A stretch of DNA of 8,440 nt from Opitutia bacterium (GTDB lineage: Bacteria > Verrucomicrobiota > Verrucomicrobiia > Opitutales > JANYDI01), in contig JANYDI010000088.1 of NCBI GenBank assembly GCA_025363695.1, positions 1-8,440 on the forward strand, given 5' to 3'. Below the pieces are notes generated by a model. The model had not been told where the DNA came from. It searched no databases and saw nothing but the letters and a program-made list of their open reading frames with translations. Shown one piece after another: positions 1-6,205 of the stretch. The translations under genes and the position numbers were made by a program. Within the stretch, counting starts at the first letter, position 1. Each line of letters opens with the position of its first letter.

Positions 1-178
1 CCTTACAGGGCTCCGGTTTTTTTTCATGTCGAACCCAGGGCTTACGCCCTGGGCTACGATCTGCCGGCCTTTCAGGCCTCCCAAAGTGTGATCTTGATTA
101 TTTGTTAAATTAATAGAATTTATCAACCCTAACAGATTCCTTAAAACAGGTTTTAAATTTAATCGATCACACGCCCTA
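1..178 (-). repeat. Truncated palindromic element: REP-like hairpins plus terminal motif
   Basis: This is the right half of an element whose other half lies outside the window. Read on the - strand from 178 it starts TAGGGCGTGTGATC (rc 165-178). It then has AT-rich sequence, and then the three REP-like hairpins also found at 6286-6493. On the - strand these are GGAG plus a GGCCTGAAAGGCC hairpin (66-81), GTAG plus a CCCAGGG/CCCTGGG hairpin (34-57), and GGAG plus CCCTGTAAGG (1-14). GTAG or GGAG at the hairpin foot is the known signature of REP sequences handled by IS200-like RAYT transposases. That these are RAYT substrates is inference, since no transposase is in the window. A 14-nt match to the stem at 6580-6593 (rc 141-154) lies inside. 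Confidence 0.75.
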
Positions 179-201
179 GGGTTATGCAAGAGCTCTATTT
201 T

Positions 202-275
202 AAAAAAATTTCCTTCACAGAACCTAGCCCTGGGTTTTTGGTGAAAAACAAACCTGAGCCCTACAGGGGCGATTC
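202..275 (+). repeat. Partial copy of the same palindromic element (mosaic fragment)
   Basis: Positions 202-219 (AAAAAAATTTCCTTCACA) are an exact 18-nt reverse complement of 6213-6230, the start of the outer terminal repeat of the element at 6206-6575. The expected seven outermost bases (TAGGGCG) are replaced here by AGAACC-type sequence. Immediately after, 226-237 keeps only the second arm of the CCCAGGG/CCCTGGG hairpin. Positions 255-271 hold the TGAG-CCCTACAGGGGCG hairpin also seen at 6360-6375. The fragment therefore looks like a rearranged or eroded copy joined to the end of the preceding one. Confidence 0.6.
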
Positions 276-409
276 AATAAAAGGTATCAATTTTTAAAAT
301 TTTCCTTAAAAAACCCTTGACAAACAAAAATTTTCCTGCCAAACTGCAGGCCACAACAGAATTTTTGGCTGGCCAGCTATTATCGAAAAACCCTTAAATC
401 ATCATGAAT
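276..409. other. AT-rich spacer without assignable content
   Basis: No convincing ORF, RNA gene or promoter is visible. A perfect -35-like TTGACA sits at 317-322, but the bases 17 nt downstream (340-345, CAAACT) do not resemble a -10 box. Two short palindromes are present, CCTGC/GCAGG at 335-350 and GCTGGCCAGC at 368-377. Both are too small to interpret. The promoter of rodA must lie here, in the repeats, or upstream of the window. I cannot place it. Confidence 0.5.
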
Positions 410-593
410 TCGATCGCGAAGCGATCGAGAGGGAGGCCTTAGTATCCACCTACCCAGGTAGCGATTTATTATAAATACGTAGTATTTTAATAAATCGCTA
501 CCTGTAGGGGATCCTAAGGGGCACGAGTGCCCCTTGGCCCTTTCCTTTTCCTTCCTTCCTTCTCCTTCTCCCTTTTCTTTTTCTTCCCCCCCT
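410..593 (+). repeat. Three-hairpin element, copy 1, ending in polypyrimidine tract
   Basis: The modules in order are: hairpin A, TCGATCGC-GAA-GCGATCGA (410-428); a spacer of about 25 nt; hairpin B, a long AT-rich stem with arms 455-478 and 482-504, a GTA loop and a single unpaired T in the left arm; linker TAGGGGATCC (505-514); hairpin C, AAGGGGCAC-GA-GTGCCCCTT (516-535); and a polypyrimidine tract (538-593). The same order recurs at 3766-3907, and in inverse, divergent form at 3629-3757. The pyrimidine end abuts the start of rodA, so the element probably lies in the rodA 5' leader. Role unknown. Confidence 0.8.
538..593 (+). other. Uninterrupted 56-nt polypyrimidine tract before rodA
   Basis: Every base from 538 to 593 is C or T, rich in CCTT/CTTC units and ending in a run of C six nucleotides before the ATG at 600. 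It excludes any Shine-Dalgarno sequence from the leader. Shorter pyrimidine-rich stretches occupy the same place in the other two copies of the element (3889-3907 on +; 3629-3658 read on -). It may be an extended simple-sequence expansion of that module. Confidence 0.9.
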
Positions 594-599
594 AAACCC

Positions 600-1862
600 A
601 TGCAACGTATCGGCAGTTTGTTTACTGGAGCGCGTTGGCGCAAGCGCGACGCGGATGGGGCGGTGCAGACGCAGGTCCTGAACCGGCGTGTGATTTCGTC
701 ACGCAAGGCGAGTTCGATGGACTGGATTAACCCCTTGTGCATCTTGGGCTTGCTTGCGATTGGGATGCTTTTTTTGTATTCGGCGCAATTGCATGCGGGG
801 ACGGTGAACTGGAAAAAGCACGGCGTTGGATTAGCGCTTGGGGCCTTCGTTTACCTAGGTATGGCGCGTACCGATTACAAGCGCTTGCTTGTTCCCAGCT
901 ACTGGCTCTATGGGCTGGGGGTGCTGCTTTTGCTGGCGGTCCTGACGCCCTTGGGGAAGGAGGTCTATGGGTGTAGGCGTTGGCTGAATTTCAAATTCTT
1001 CCTATTGCAGCCTTCGGAGCTGGCGAAAATCGGGACCTTGGTGCTGGCGTGTTCCTTGTTGGCGCGTACGCGTTTAGGTTCGGTGAGCACCTCTTTTAAG
1101 GCCTTAGGGAGGCTCTTGGGCTTGGTGGCCTTGCCGGTGGGACTGATTATTTTGCAGCCGGATTTAGGCTCAGCGCTGGTGTTTCCGCCCATTCTTTTTG
1201 CTTTGCTTTATACGGCAGGGGTGTCTAAACGCTTTTTTCTTGCTTGTTTGCTCGTAGGCTTTTTTCTTTTGGGCTTAGTGGCCTTGGATATGCGTGCTTA
1301 TAAGGCTCGACGCTTTGAGGGCAAAAACAGTCCTGCGCTCTTGCCGATGAAGGACTACCAACGCAACCGCATTTTGGTCTTTATCGCTCCCGAACTTGTG
1401 GACCCCAAGGGCATCCATGTTAGCTGGAACTTGCGTCAGTCGTTGATTTGCGTGGGCTCTGGTGGTTTTTGGGGAAAGGGCTGGACGCAGGGGACGCAAG
1501 CCAAGTTGGGCTATTTGCCGCAGTCCGTGGCGCATAACGATTTTATTTTTTCCGTTTTGGCGGAAGAAAAAGGTCTGGTGGGCGGATTAATTGTACTTGT
1601 TCTTTACGCCATATTGCTATTCAATACTTTACGCGTTGCTGCTTTGGCGAGGGATCGCTTTGGCTTACTTTTGGCCACAGGGGTCAGTGTCCTCTTTATG
1701 GTGCACCTATTTGTCAATATTGGCATGACCTTAGGGCTCATGCCGATCACAGGCATTCCTCTTCCCTTTATAAGCTACGCGGTTACTTTTCTTATGAGTT
1801 GCTGCTTTTTACAGGGCATAGTCCAAAGCGTTTATCGTTTTAGGCGTACCCAAAGCGAGTAA
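600..1862 (+). CDS. rodA: Rod shape-determining SEDS peptidoglycan glycosyltransferase RodA
   Basis: RodA is an inner-membrane polymerase that joins lipid II into glycan strands during side-wall elongation, working with a class B PBP and MreB. With the ATG at 600 the product has 420 residues and about ten hydrophobic segments. Family motifs are RRW (126-128), QPSE (137-140), PDLGS (187-191), GSGGFWGKGW, then the large extracytoplasmic loop with HNDFIF. Asp314 in that loop matches the catalytic Asp of SEDS proteins (D262 in E. coli RodA), followed by EE (322-323). The C-terminal signature PITGIPLPFISY (382-393) is intact, but the usual GGS after SY is AVT here. The start is uncertain. A TTG at 534 lies inside the repeat and reads a pyrimidine tract, so I rejected it. 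An ATG at 717 would begin right at the first membrane segment. There is no clear SD. Probable operon with the nuclease gene 26 nt downstream. Confidence 0.92.
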   Translation: MQRIGSLFTGARWRKRDADGAVQTQVLNRRVISSRKASSMDWINPLCILGLLAIGMLFLYSAQLHAGTVNWKKHGVGLALGAFVYLGMARTDYKRLLVPSYWLYGLGVLLLLAVLTPLGKEVYGCRRWLNFKFFLLQPSELAKIGTLVLACSLLARTRLGSVSTSFKALGRLLGLVALPVGLIILQPDLGSALVFPPILFALLYTAGVSKRFFLACLLVGFFLLGLVALDMRAYKARRFEGKNSPALLPMKDYQRNRILVFIAPELVDPKGIHVSWNLRQSLICVGSGGFWGKGWTQGTQAKLGYLPQSVAHNDFIFSVLAEEKGLVGGLIVLVLYAILLFNTLRVAALARDRFGLLLATGVSVLFMVHLFVNIGMTLGLMPITGIPLPFISYAVTFLMSCCFLQGIVQSVYRFRRTQSE

Positions 1863-1888
1863 CTTTAACCCTTTTTTTATAGTTTAAA

Positions 1889-3628
1889 ATGAGCAAAAAA
1901 CCCATTTATCCCGATAATCGCATTGCCCAACGTTACAGTAACGCCCTCAAAGCTCCGCCAGAAGAGCTTCCTGTGGAACAGCTTCCGATTGATAGCATCC
2001 AGCAAGAGGCCAAAAAACGTGCCAAAGCGCAGCCGATGTTTCAGCGCTTGGTAAAATCGTTGCGTGGAGGAGACAAAAGTTTTCGTGAATTAGTCATCAA
2101 TAGCGAGCCCTTGGAAAAGCGTGTTGCGCTGCTGGTAGACGGCCTGTTGGAAAAATTTGAAATCGAAGATCCGGATGAAGAACGCAGTGTCGGGGCTATT
2201 TTTAAAGGGCACATTCAAAACCTAGAGGAAGGGCTCAAAGCGGCCTTTGTCGATATTGGCCAGGAAAAAAATGCCTTTTTGCACTACTGGGATATCTTGC
2301 CTGAGAGCAATGATTCTTCGGTAGAAATTGTCCGTGAAAACAAAAGTGAGGCCCAGCAAAAACGCAACGCCAACTTATCCCTAAAGGATATTCCTAAGCT
2401 CTACCCCGTAGGCACCTCGATTGTGGTGCAAATCAAAAAAGACCAAATTGGGACCAAAGGCCCGCGCGTTACCACGCATTTGTCTTTGCCCGGACGCTTC
2501 CTTGTGCTGACCCCCAACTCAGGCCAATGCGGGATATCCCGTAAAATCGAAGACCCTGAGGAACGCAAGCGTTTGCGCACCATTGTCAATCAGCTCACCG
2601 TTCCTGAAGGCATGGGCGTCATTGTCCGCACGGCTGGGGAAGGCAAGCGTACACGCTTTTTTGTTCGGGATTTACATATTTTGCTCAAAAAATGGGAAGT
2701 CATTGCCCAAAAAATTCAAGAAACGCAAGCCTCTGCCTGTGTTTACCGAGAGCCTGCGCTGATCGAACGGACCGTCAGAGACTTTCTGACCGAGGAAATC
2801 GATCGCGTTTTGATCGATAATAAAGAAGATTACGAGGAAATGCTGAACTATGTGGGCAGTATTTCACCCCGTTCACGTTCCAAAATTGTCCACTTCAAGG
2901 AAGATATTCCGATTTTTGAGCGCTTCAATATCGAGCGCCAAATCGACCAAGTCTTCCAACGTCGCGTCCCCCTGCCTTCTGGCGGTGGCCTGGTCATTGA
3001 GGAAACGGAAGCCCTCATTGCCATTGACGTCAATACCGGAGGGCATCGCAGTGGCGAAGAAGACTTCATTATCCGCGCCAACATGGAAGCAGGCCGAGAA
3101 GCCACGCGCCAGATCAAACTCCGTAACCTAGGCGGCGTCGTCATTATTGACTTCATTGACATGAAGAACAAAAAAGACCGCCAAGCCGTTTACGAAGAAG
3201 TCGTACGCCTCATGGAAAACGACAAAGCCAAGTGCCACATCTTGCCCATCTCCTCCCTAGGCACCATGCAGATGACTCGGCAGCGCCATCAAGAAAGCAC
3301 CTCCAGTGGCCTCTATGGCCCCTGTCCTTACTGCAAAGGCTGCGGCGTCGTTAAATCTTCCCGTACCATGAGCGTTGAAATTCAACGCCGCCTCTCCAGC
3401 CTCTTGCGCCGCTTGCGCTCCCATAACAAAGAACCCCAACGGGAGATCATCCCCTTGCGCATCCTCTTAAGCCCCAGCGTCTTAGAGCGCCTACGCCAAC
3501 AAAAAGAAGAGCACCTCATTCGCATCGAGGACCTCTACGGCGTCAAGCTCTCCTTCTGCGCTGATCCCGCTTACCATGTCGAAAATTTCAAGATCATCGA
3601 CATCGAACGCGAAGTCGAACTGAAATAG
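1889..3628 (+). CDS. rng: Ribonuclease G/E family endoribonuclease
   Basis: This is a cytoplasmic single-strand endoribonuclease of the Rne/Rng family. Known members mature 5S/16S rRNA, start mRNA decay and prefer 5'-monophosphate ends. At 579 residues it has the catalytic module without the long C-terminal degradosome scaffold of RNase E. About 65 N-terminal residues, Lys/Arg/Gln-rich, precede the usual start of the fold (ELVINSEPLEKRVALL). An S1-like RNA-binding domain follows from about 98 (AFVDIGQEKNAFLH at 119-132). The DNase I-like part has the metal-binding aspartates D380 (ALIAID) and D421 (VVIIDFIDM), matching D303 and D346 of E. coli RNase E. The zinc-link CPYC (C479, C482) is present, with an extra Cys485. 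No SD is visible: upstream is T-rich then TAGTTTAAA before ATG. It likely depends on the rodA promoter. Confidence 0.96.
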   Translation: MSKKPIYPDNRIAQRYSNALKAPPEELPVEQLPIDSIQQEAKKRAKAQPMFQRLVKSLRGGDKSFRELVINSEPLEKRVALLVDGLLEKFEIEDPDEERSVGAIFKGHIQNLEEGLKAAFVDIGQEKNAFLHYWDILPESNDSSVEIVRENKSEAQQKRNANLSLKDIPKLYPVGTSIVVQIKKDQIGTKGPRVTTHLSLPGRFLVLTPNSGQCGISRKIEDPEERKRLRTIVNQLTVPEGMGVIVRTAGEGKRTRFFVRDLHILLKKWEVIAQKIQETQASACVYREPALIERTVRDFLTEEIDRVLIDNKEDYEEMLNYVGSISPRSRSKIVHFKEDIPIFERFNIERQIDQVFQRRVPLPSGGGLVIEETEALIAIDVNTGGHRSGEEDFIIRANMEAGREATRQIKLRNLGGVVIIDFIDMKNKKDRQAVYEEVVRLMENDKAKCHILPISSLGTMQMTRQRHQESTSSGLYGPCPYCKGCGVVKSSRTMSVEIQRRLSSLLRRLRSHNKEPQREIIPLRILLSPSVLERLRQQKEEHLIRIEDLYGVKLSFCADPAYHVENFKIIDIEREVELK

Positions 3629-3757
3629 GGCAGGGAAGGGCAGGGGAGGAGGGAAGGTATGGGGGCGCTTGCGCCCCCATGCCCCCCGTAGGAAGGCGAT
3701 TTCATTTTATGCAAGGGCATAAAACAAAATCGCCTTCCTAAACGGTAGCGCGTGTGA
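3629..3757 (-). repeat. Three-hairpin element, copy 3, inverted, at the rng 3' end
   Basis: Read on the - strand this repeats the module order of copies 1 and 2. The long hairpin has arms 3689-3712 and 3717-3740 (22 of 24 pairs, with two adjacent mismatches where copies 1 and 2 have their bulge). It is followed by a GC-rich hairpin ATGGGGGCGC/GCGCCCCCAT (3659-3680) and then a pyrimidine-rich stretch reaching the rng stop codon. Hairpin A is not separate here; the adjacent one at 3767-3781 belongs to copy 2. The outer edge (3746-3757, TAGCGCGTGTGA) differs by one base from the terminal motif of the other repeat family. Sequence identity with copies 1 and 2 is low outside the architecture, so relatedness is partly inferred from structure. 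Confidence 0.65.
3659..3740 (+). terminator. Possible rng 3'-end hairpins (no U tract)
   Basis: An rng transcript running past the stop would meet a 10-bp GC-rich stem (3659-3668 with 3671-3680) and then a 24-nt stem (3689-3712 with 3717-3740). Both are strong hairpins and could block 3' exonucleases or slow polymerase. Neither is followed by a T run, so this is not a canonical intrinsic terminator, and the call rests on position between convergent genes. Confidence 0.3.
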
Positions 3758-3765
3758 TTAATAAT

Positions 3766-3907
3766 CGATCGCGAAGCGATCCGGAGGGTGCCTTGTATCG
3801 CCCTTCCCGATAGCGATTTTTATAAAATGCTTTGCATTTTTAAAAATCGCTATCGGTAGGGGATCCAAGGGGCGCCAGCGCCCCTTGGCCTTTCCCCCTT
3901 GGCCCTT
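3766..3907 (+). repeat. Three-hairpin element, copy 2
   Basis: It aligns directly with copy 1. Hairpin A is GATCGC-GAA-GCGATC (3767-3781). Hairpin B has arms 3808-3830 and 3834-3855 with a TTT loop and one unpaired T in the left arm at the same place as in copy 1. The linker is GTAGGGGATCC (3856-3866). Hairpin C is CCAAGGGGCGC-CA-GCGCCCCTTGG (3865-3888), followed by a short pyrimidine-rich end that touches the stop codon of the - strand gene. The paired bases of hairpin B differ from copy 1, with both arms changed together, while the fold is kept. Confidence 0.8.
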
Positions 3908-5383
3908 TCACTTAGGCGTGGGGCCCCAGAGTTCGGCTTCTTTTCTTTCTGCTTTTCTTTGGCGTGCTTCTTTTCGCTTCAGGCGTAGCTTTTCTGCTTT
4001 TTGTTCTTGTTTTTCGCGCTCGAGGCGTTGCTGTTCCTCTGCTTGCTCGAGGCACTTCTGTTTTTCTTGTTCAAGCTCTTGTTCAAGAGCATCCGCTTCT
4101 GCTTGCTTGCACATGATTTTTATTTTCAGAAAAGCGATTTCAAGCTCTGCTTGTTCGTTAGCCAAACGTTCCTGCTCGAGGCGTTGGTGTTCCTCTTTCT
4201 CCTTTTGAAAGCGCTGCACTTCTTCTTCCATCTGCTTGATTTTTTCTTGTTTACGCTTAACTTCTTGTTTAAAGGAAGCCATCTCAAGATCCTGTTCAAA
4301 GCGTTCCTGTTCGTGAGCATAGTATTCCCTTTGTTGACAGGCGATGTTTGTCTTAAAAAATGCAGTCATCAGAGCTTGAGGGGCGTGGAGGGCTTTCATT
4401 TTCAAGAGCATGGAGTGCAGCGAGGTAGCAAATTTATTATCACTTTTCTTTGACCATTGGAGTTCAAGGCATAAATTTTCAACCCAATTTGCTTGATCTA
4501 CAGAAGCTGTCCAATGAGAGGCGTTTTCGTTGACAGCACAGAGGCTTTCTTGGATGGCTTTTTGGCCAGAAGCGCCAGATTTCTGATTAAATCTAGCTTC
4601 CCCCAGCGTTGCTTTCGCTTGCAAGGCGTCCAACGCTTCGACAAGCCTTTTTATTTTACGAAAAGTCTTTTCAAGCTCTTTGAGTTGCTGGGGTTCTCCT
4701 CGAAAACCAGGGGACCCAAGCTCCAGGATGTAATTCAAATCGGCAGAAAAAGAGCTTACCTTTGCCGCCATTTGGAATAGAAACTCATGGAGCCAGTAAG
4801 GATTTGTTTGTTTTAAAGAATCTCCTAGGGTTTTGCTTATTCTTTTAACGAGGGGTTTATCGGAAGAAAAGCATCTTTCTTCCAGGGATTCTCCGATATA
4901 AGTCAGTAGATAGGCCGAGGCAAACCAAGTCCTGAGCGGATTATTTTCGCCTTCTTGCCGACTTGTCCAAAGTTGATCAAAGCGGGTGTTGATCTGTTCA
5001 AAATCCTGCAGCACCGAACTCATGGTTTTCTCAAACCTATCTAGGCCGCCTGGTTCCTGACAAGCGTTCTTAAATTTTTCGTTGAGTTCATTGCCAGGTT
5101 TAGCACCGTATTCACAGACCAATTGATGCTCCACTGAAAACGAAGAAAATTGGAAAATATGGCTGATTTCTCGTTCCATCTCTTGAGACCCTCCACTGAG
5201 CCGTTCGCAGTTACGTGAAAAATCATCGTAGGTACGGTGCAGCCGATGGATAAGGGCATCCATGCGTTCCTCATCGCTTCCGGGTGCTGCCAAGGCGTGG
5301 CTGCTTCCCAGCACTCCCAGGAAAATCCATAGGGCTAGTCTCAAGTGTTTTCCGTTTTTAGATAATTTATGTATCGTTTCCAT
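3908..5383 (-). CDS. Secreted paralogue with C-terminal coiled coil (491 aa), function unknown
   Basis: I do not recognise a named family. The N-terminus looks like a Sec signal peptide: basic start, hydrophobic LRLALWIFLGVLGSS (14-28), likely cut after ALA or ALAA (30-33). A mostly helical core runs from about 37 to 255, with WFASAYLLTYIGESL (153-167) and PYWLHEFLF (195-203). It aligns with the two neighbouring - strand genes. A second conserved block (about 291-354; W-x8-W, then SMLLKMKALHAPQALMTAFF) is shared with the 514-aa paralogue only. Residues about 355-484 are an unbroken Glu/Lys/Gln/Arg-rich heptad-like coiled coil, ending GPTPK. The start is METI, matching MKTI in the paralogues. 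It has no SD and lies 53 nt after the neighbouring paralogue, so the two are probably co-transcribed. The stop abuts a repeat copy. An export or surface role is inference. Confidence 0.88.
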   Translation of the reverse strand: METIHKLSKNGKHLRLALWIFLGVLGSSHALAAPGSDEERMDALIHRLHRTYDDFSRNCERLSGGSQEMEREISHIFQFSSFSVEHQLVCEYGAKPGNELNEKFKNACQEPGGLDRFEKTMSSVLQDFEQINTRFDQLWTSRQEGENNPLRTWFASAYLLTYIGESLEERCFSSDKPLVKRISKTLGDSLKQTNPYWLHEFLFQMAAKVSSFSADLNYILELGSPGFRGEPQQLKELEKTFRKIKRLVEALDALQAKATLGEARFNQKSGASGQKAIQESLCAVNENASHWTASVDQANWVENLCLELQWSKKSDNKFATSLHSMLLKMKALHAPQALMTAFFKTNIACQQREYYAHEQERFEQDLEMASFKQEVKRKQEKIKQMEEEVQRFQKEKEEHQRLEQERLANEQAELEIAFLKIKIMCKQAEADALEQELEQEKQKCLEQAEEQQRLEREKQEQKAEKLRLKRKEARQRKAERKEAELWGPTPK

Positions 5384-5436
5384 AAGCTACATTTTGTTAA
5401 TTAGTAGATATTTATCCTGGCAGGACATAGGACTAT

Positions 5437-6180
5437 CTATTTATTAATTATAGAAGTCAAGCCTTGATTGAGCTCGTTTTTTGCCTTTTGGAAAAGGAGC
5501 TTGAGATTGTTCATTTTGGCCCTGGGATCCTTCCTTTCGATTTCATTTAAGTAAAGGTCGAAGGGCACTTGGTCTTGAGCTGTTTGACGCAAAAAATGGA
5601 TAAACCAATGGGGATGATCGCGTGTTATAGAATCCCAAAGCGTTTGCTTGATTTTTTGAACAAAAAGAGCCGGTGCATTTGTTTTGCTCAAAGATCTTCC
5701 CACATAGCTAAGCAAATAGGCGTAAGAAAACCAAACACTCAAGCGATTAAGCCCCTCTGGGCTGGCCAAATGTATTTGAAAGGCCTGAGAAAAGTGCTCA
5801 ATGGAGGCCAGCATCTCAAGAACATCGGCTTCAATAGCCTCCCCATTTTCTTCAGAAAACAATGGGCCAAAGAAACTTCTGAAAAAATCAGGATTGGCAT
5901 GCGTGTTGTTAATCAACGCAAATTCCCCTCTGGGTGAGGAAAATTCTATCAGCTCGTAAAGACCACGGTAGAGGACTTTATTGTGTTTACTAAAATCAAG
6001 GAAATTTTTTTGGATACCGTCGTACAGGGCTTCTGAGCGCTCAATAAGCGCATTGAGCCGTAATTGAGGGTCTGTACTTGCGCCCAAGGGGGGGCTTCCT
6101 GCAAGGCCCATAAAAAAGCACAAGGCCAGGATGCGAAGCGTGCTTGGGTAGTTTACTTCTTCGTTTTTTATTGTTTTCAT
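5437..6180 (-). CDS. Short secreted paralogue lacking the C-terminal half (247 aa), function unknown
   Basis: This is the same unnamed family as its neighbours. I choose the ATG at 6180 because it gives MKTI, matching METI and MKTI of the paralogues; an in-frame ATG at 6192 would add four residues. A signal-peptide-like stretch LRILALCFFMGLAGS is followed by a possible cut near LGA-STD. The helical core carries WFSYAYLLSYVGRSL and PHWFIHFL. The protein stops after a helix (LLFQKAKNELNQ) that aligns with residues about 240-250 of the 491-aa protein. It therefore lacks the second conserved block and any tail. The 53 nt to the next gene hold no remnant of that block. It may be a truncated copy or a natural short form. 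The TAGGGCGTGTGA end of a repeat element lies only 26 nt upstream of the chosen start. Confidence 0.82.
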   Translation of the reverse strand: MKTIKNEEVNYPSTLRILALCFFMGLAGSPPLGASTDPQLRLNALIERSEALYDGIQKNFLDFSKHNKVLYRGLYELIEFSSPRGEFALINNTHANPDFFRSFFGPLFSEENGEAIEADVLEMLASIEHFSQAFQIHLASPEGLNRLSVWFSYAYLLSYVGRSLSKTNAPALFVQKIKQTLWDSITRDHPHWFIHFLRQTAQDQVPFDLYLNEIERKDPRAKMNNLKLLFQKAKNELNQGLTSIINK

Positions 6181-6205
6181 AAGCGTATTCATGCTGATTT
6201 AATAC

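Noticed and set aside
317..345. TTGACA as -35 box of a rodA promoter
   Set aside because: No -10-like hexamer occurs at 16-18 nt; CAAACT does not qualify.
534..599. N-terminal extension of RodA from the TTG at 534
   Set aside because: It would begin inside the GC-rich hairpin of a repeat and translate a pure pyrimidine tract into Ser/Phe/Pro low complexity. The ATG at 600 fits RodA length better.
380..742. Open frame on the - strand over the repeat and the rodA start
   Set aside because: It translates repeat hairpins and the purine complement of the pyrimidine tract into Lys/Glu/Gly low complexity and overlaps rodA antisense.
2848..3171. Open frames on both strands inside rng
   Set aside because: They overlap the strongly conserved catalytic region of RNase G, including D380 and D421, and resemble no protein.
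3629..3658. Purine-rich GGGAGG-type stretch as a ribosome binding site
   Set aside because: It follows the rng stop codon and no open frame starts behind it; it is the complement of the pyrimidine module of the repeat.
3885..4453. + strand frames rich in Phe, Leu, Ser and Cys
   Set aside because: They are the complement of the Glu/Lys/Gln coiled-coil coding region, whose codons read backwards as hydrophobic residues; not genuine membrane proteins.
5384..5436. Imperfect inverted repeat in the gap between two paralogues as a terminator
   Set aside because: The pairing is AT-rich and interrupted, with only a TCCT/AGGA core and no T tract, so it is more likely a simple operon spacer.
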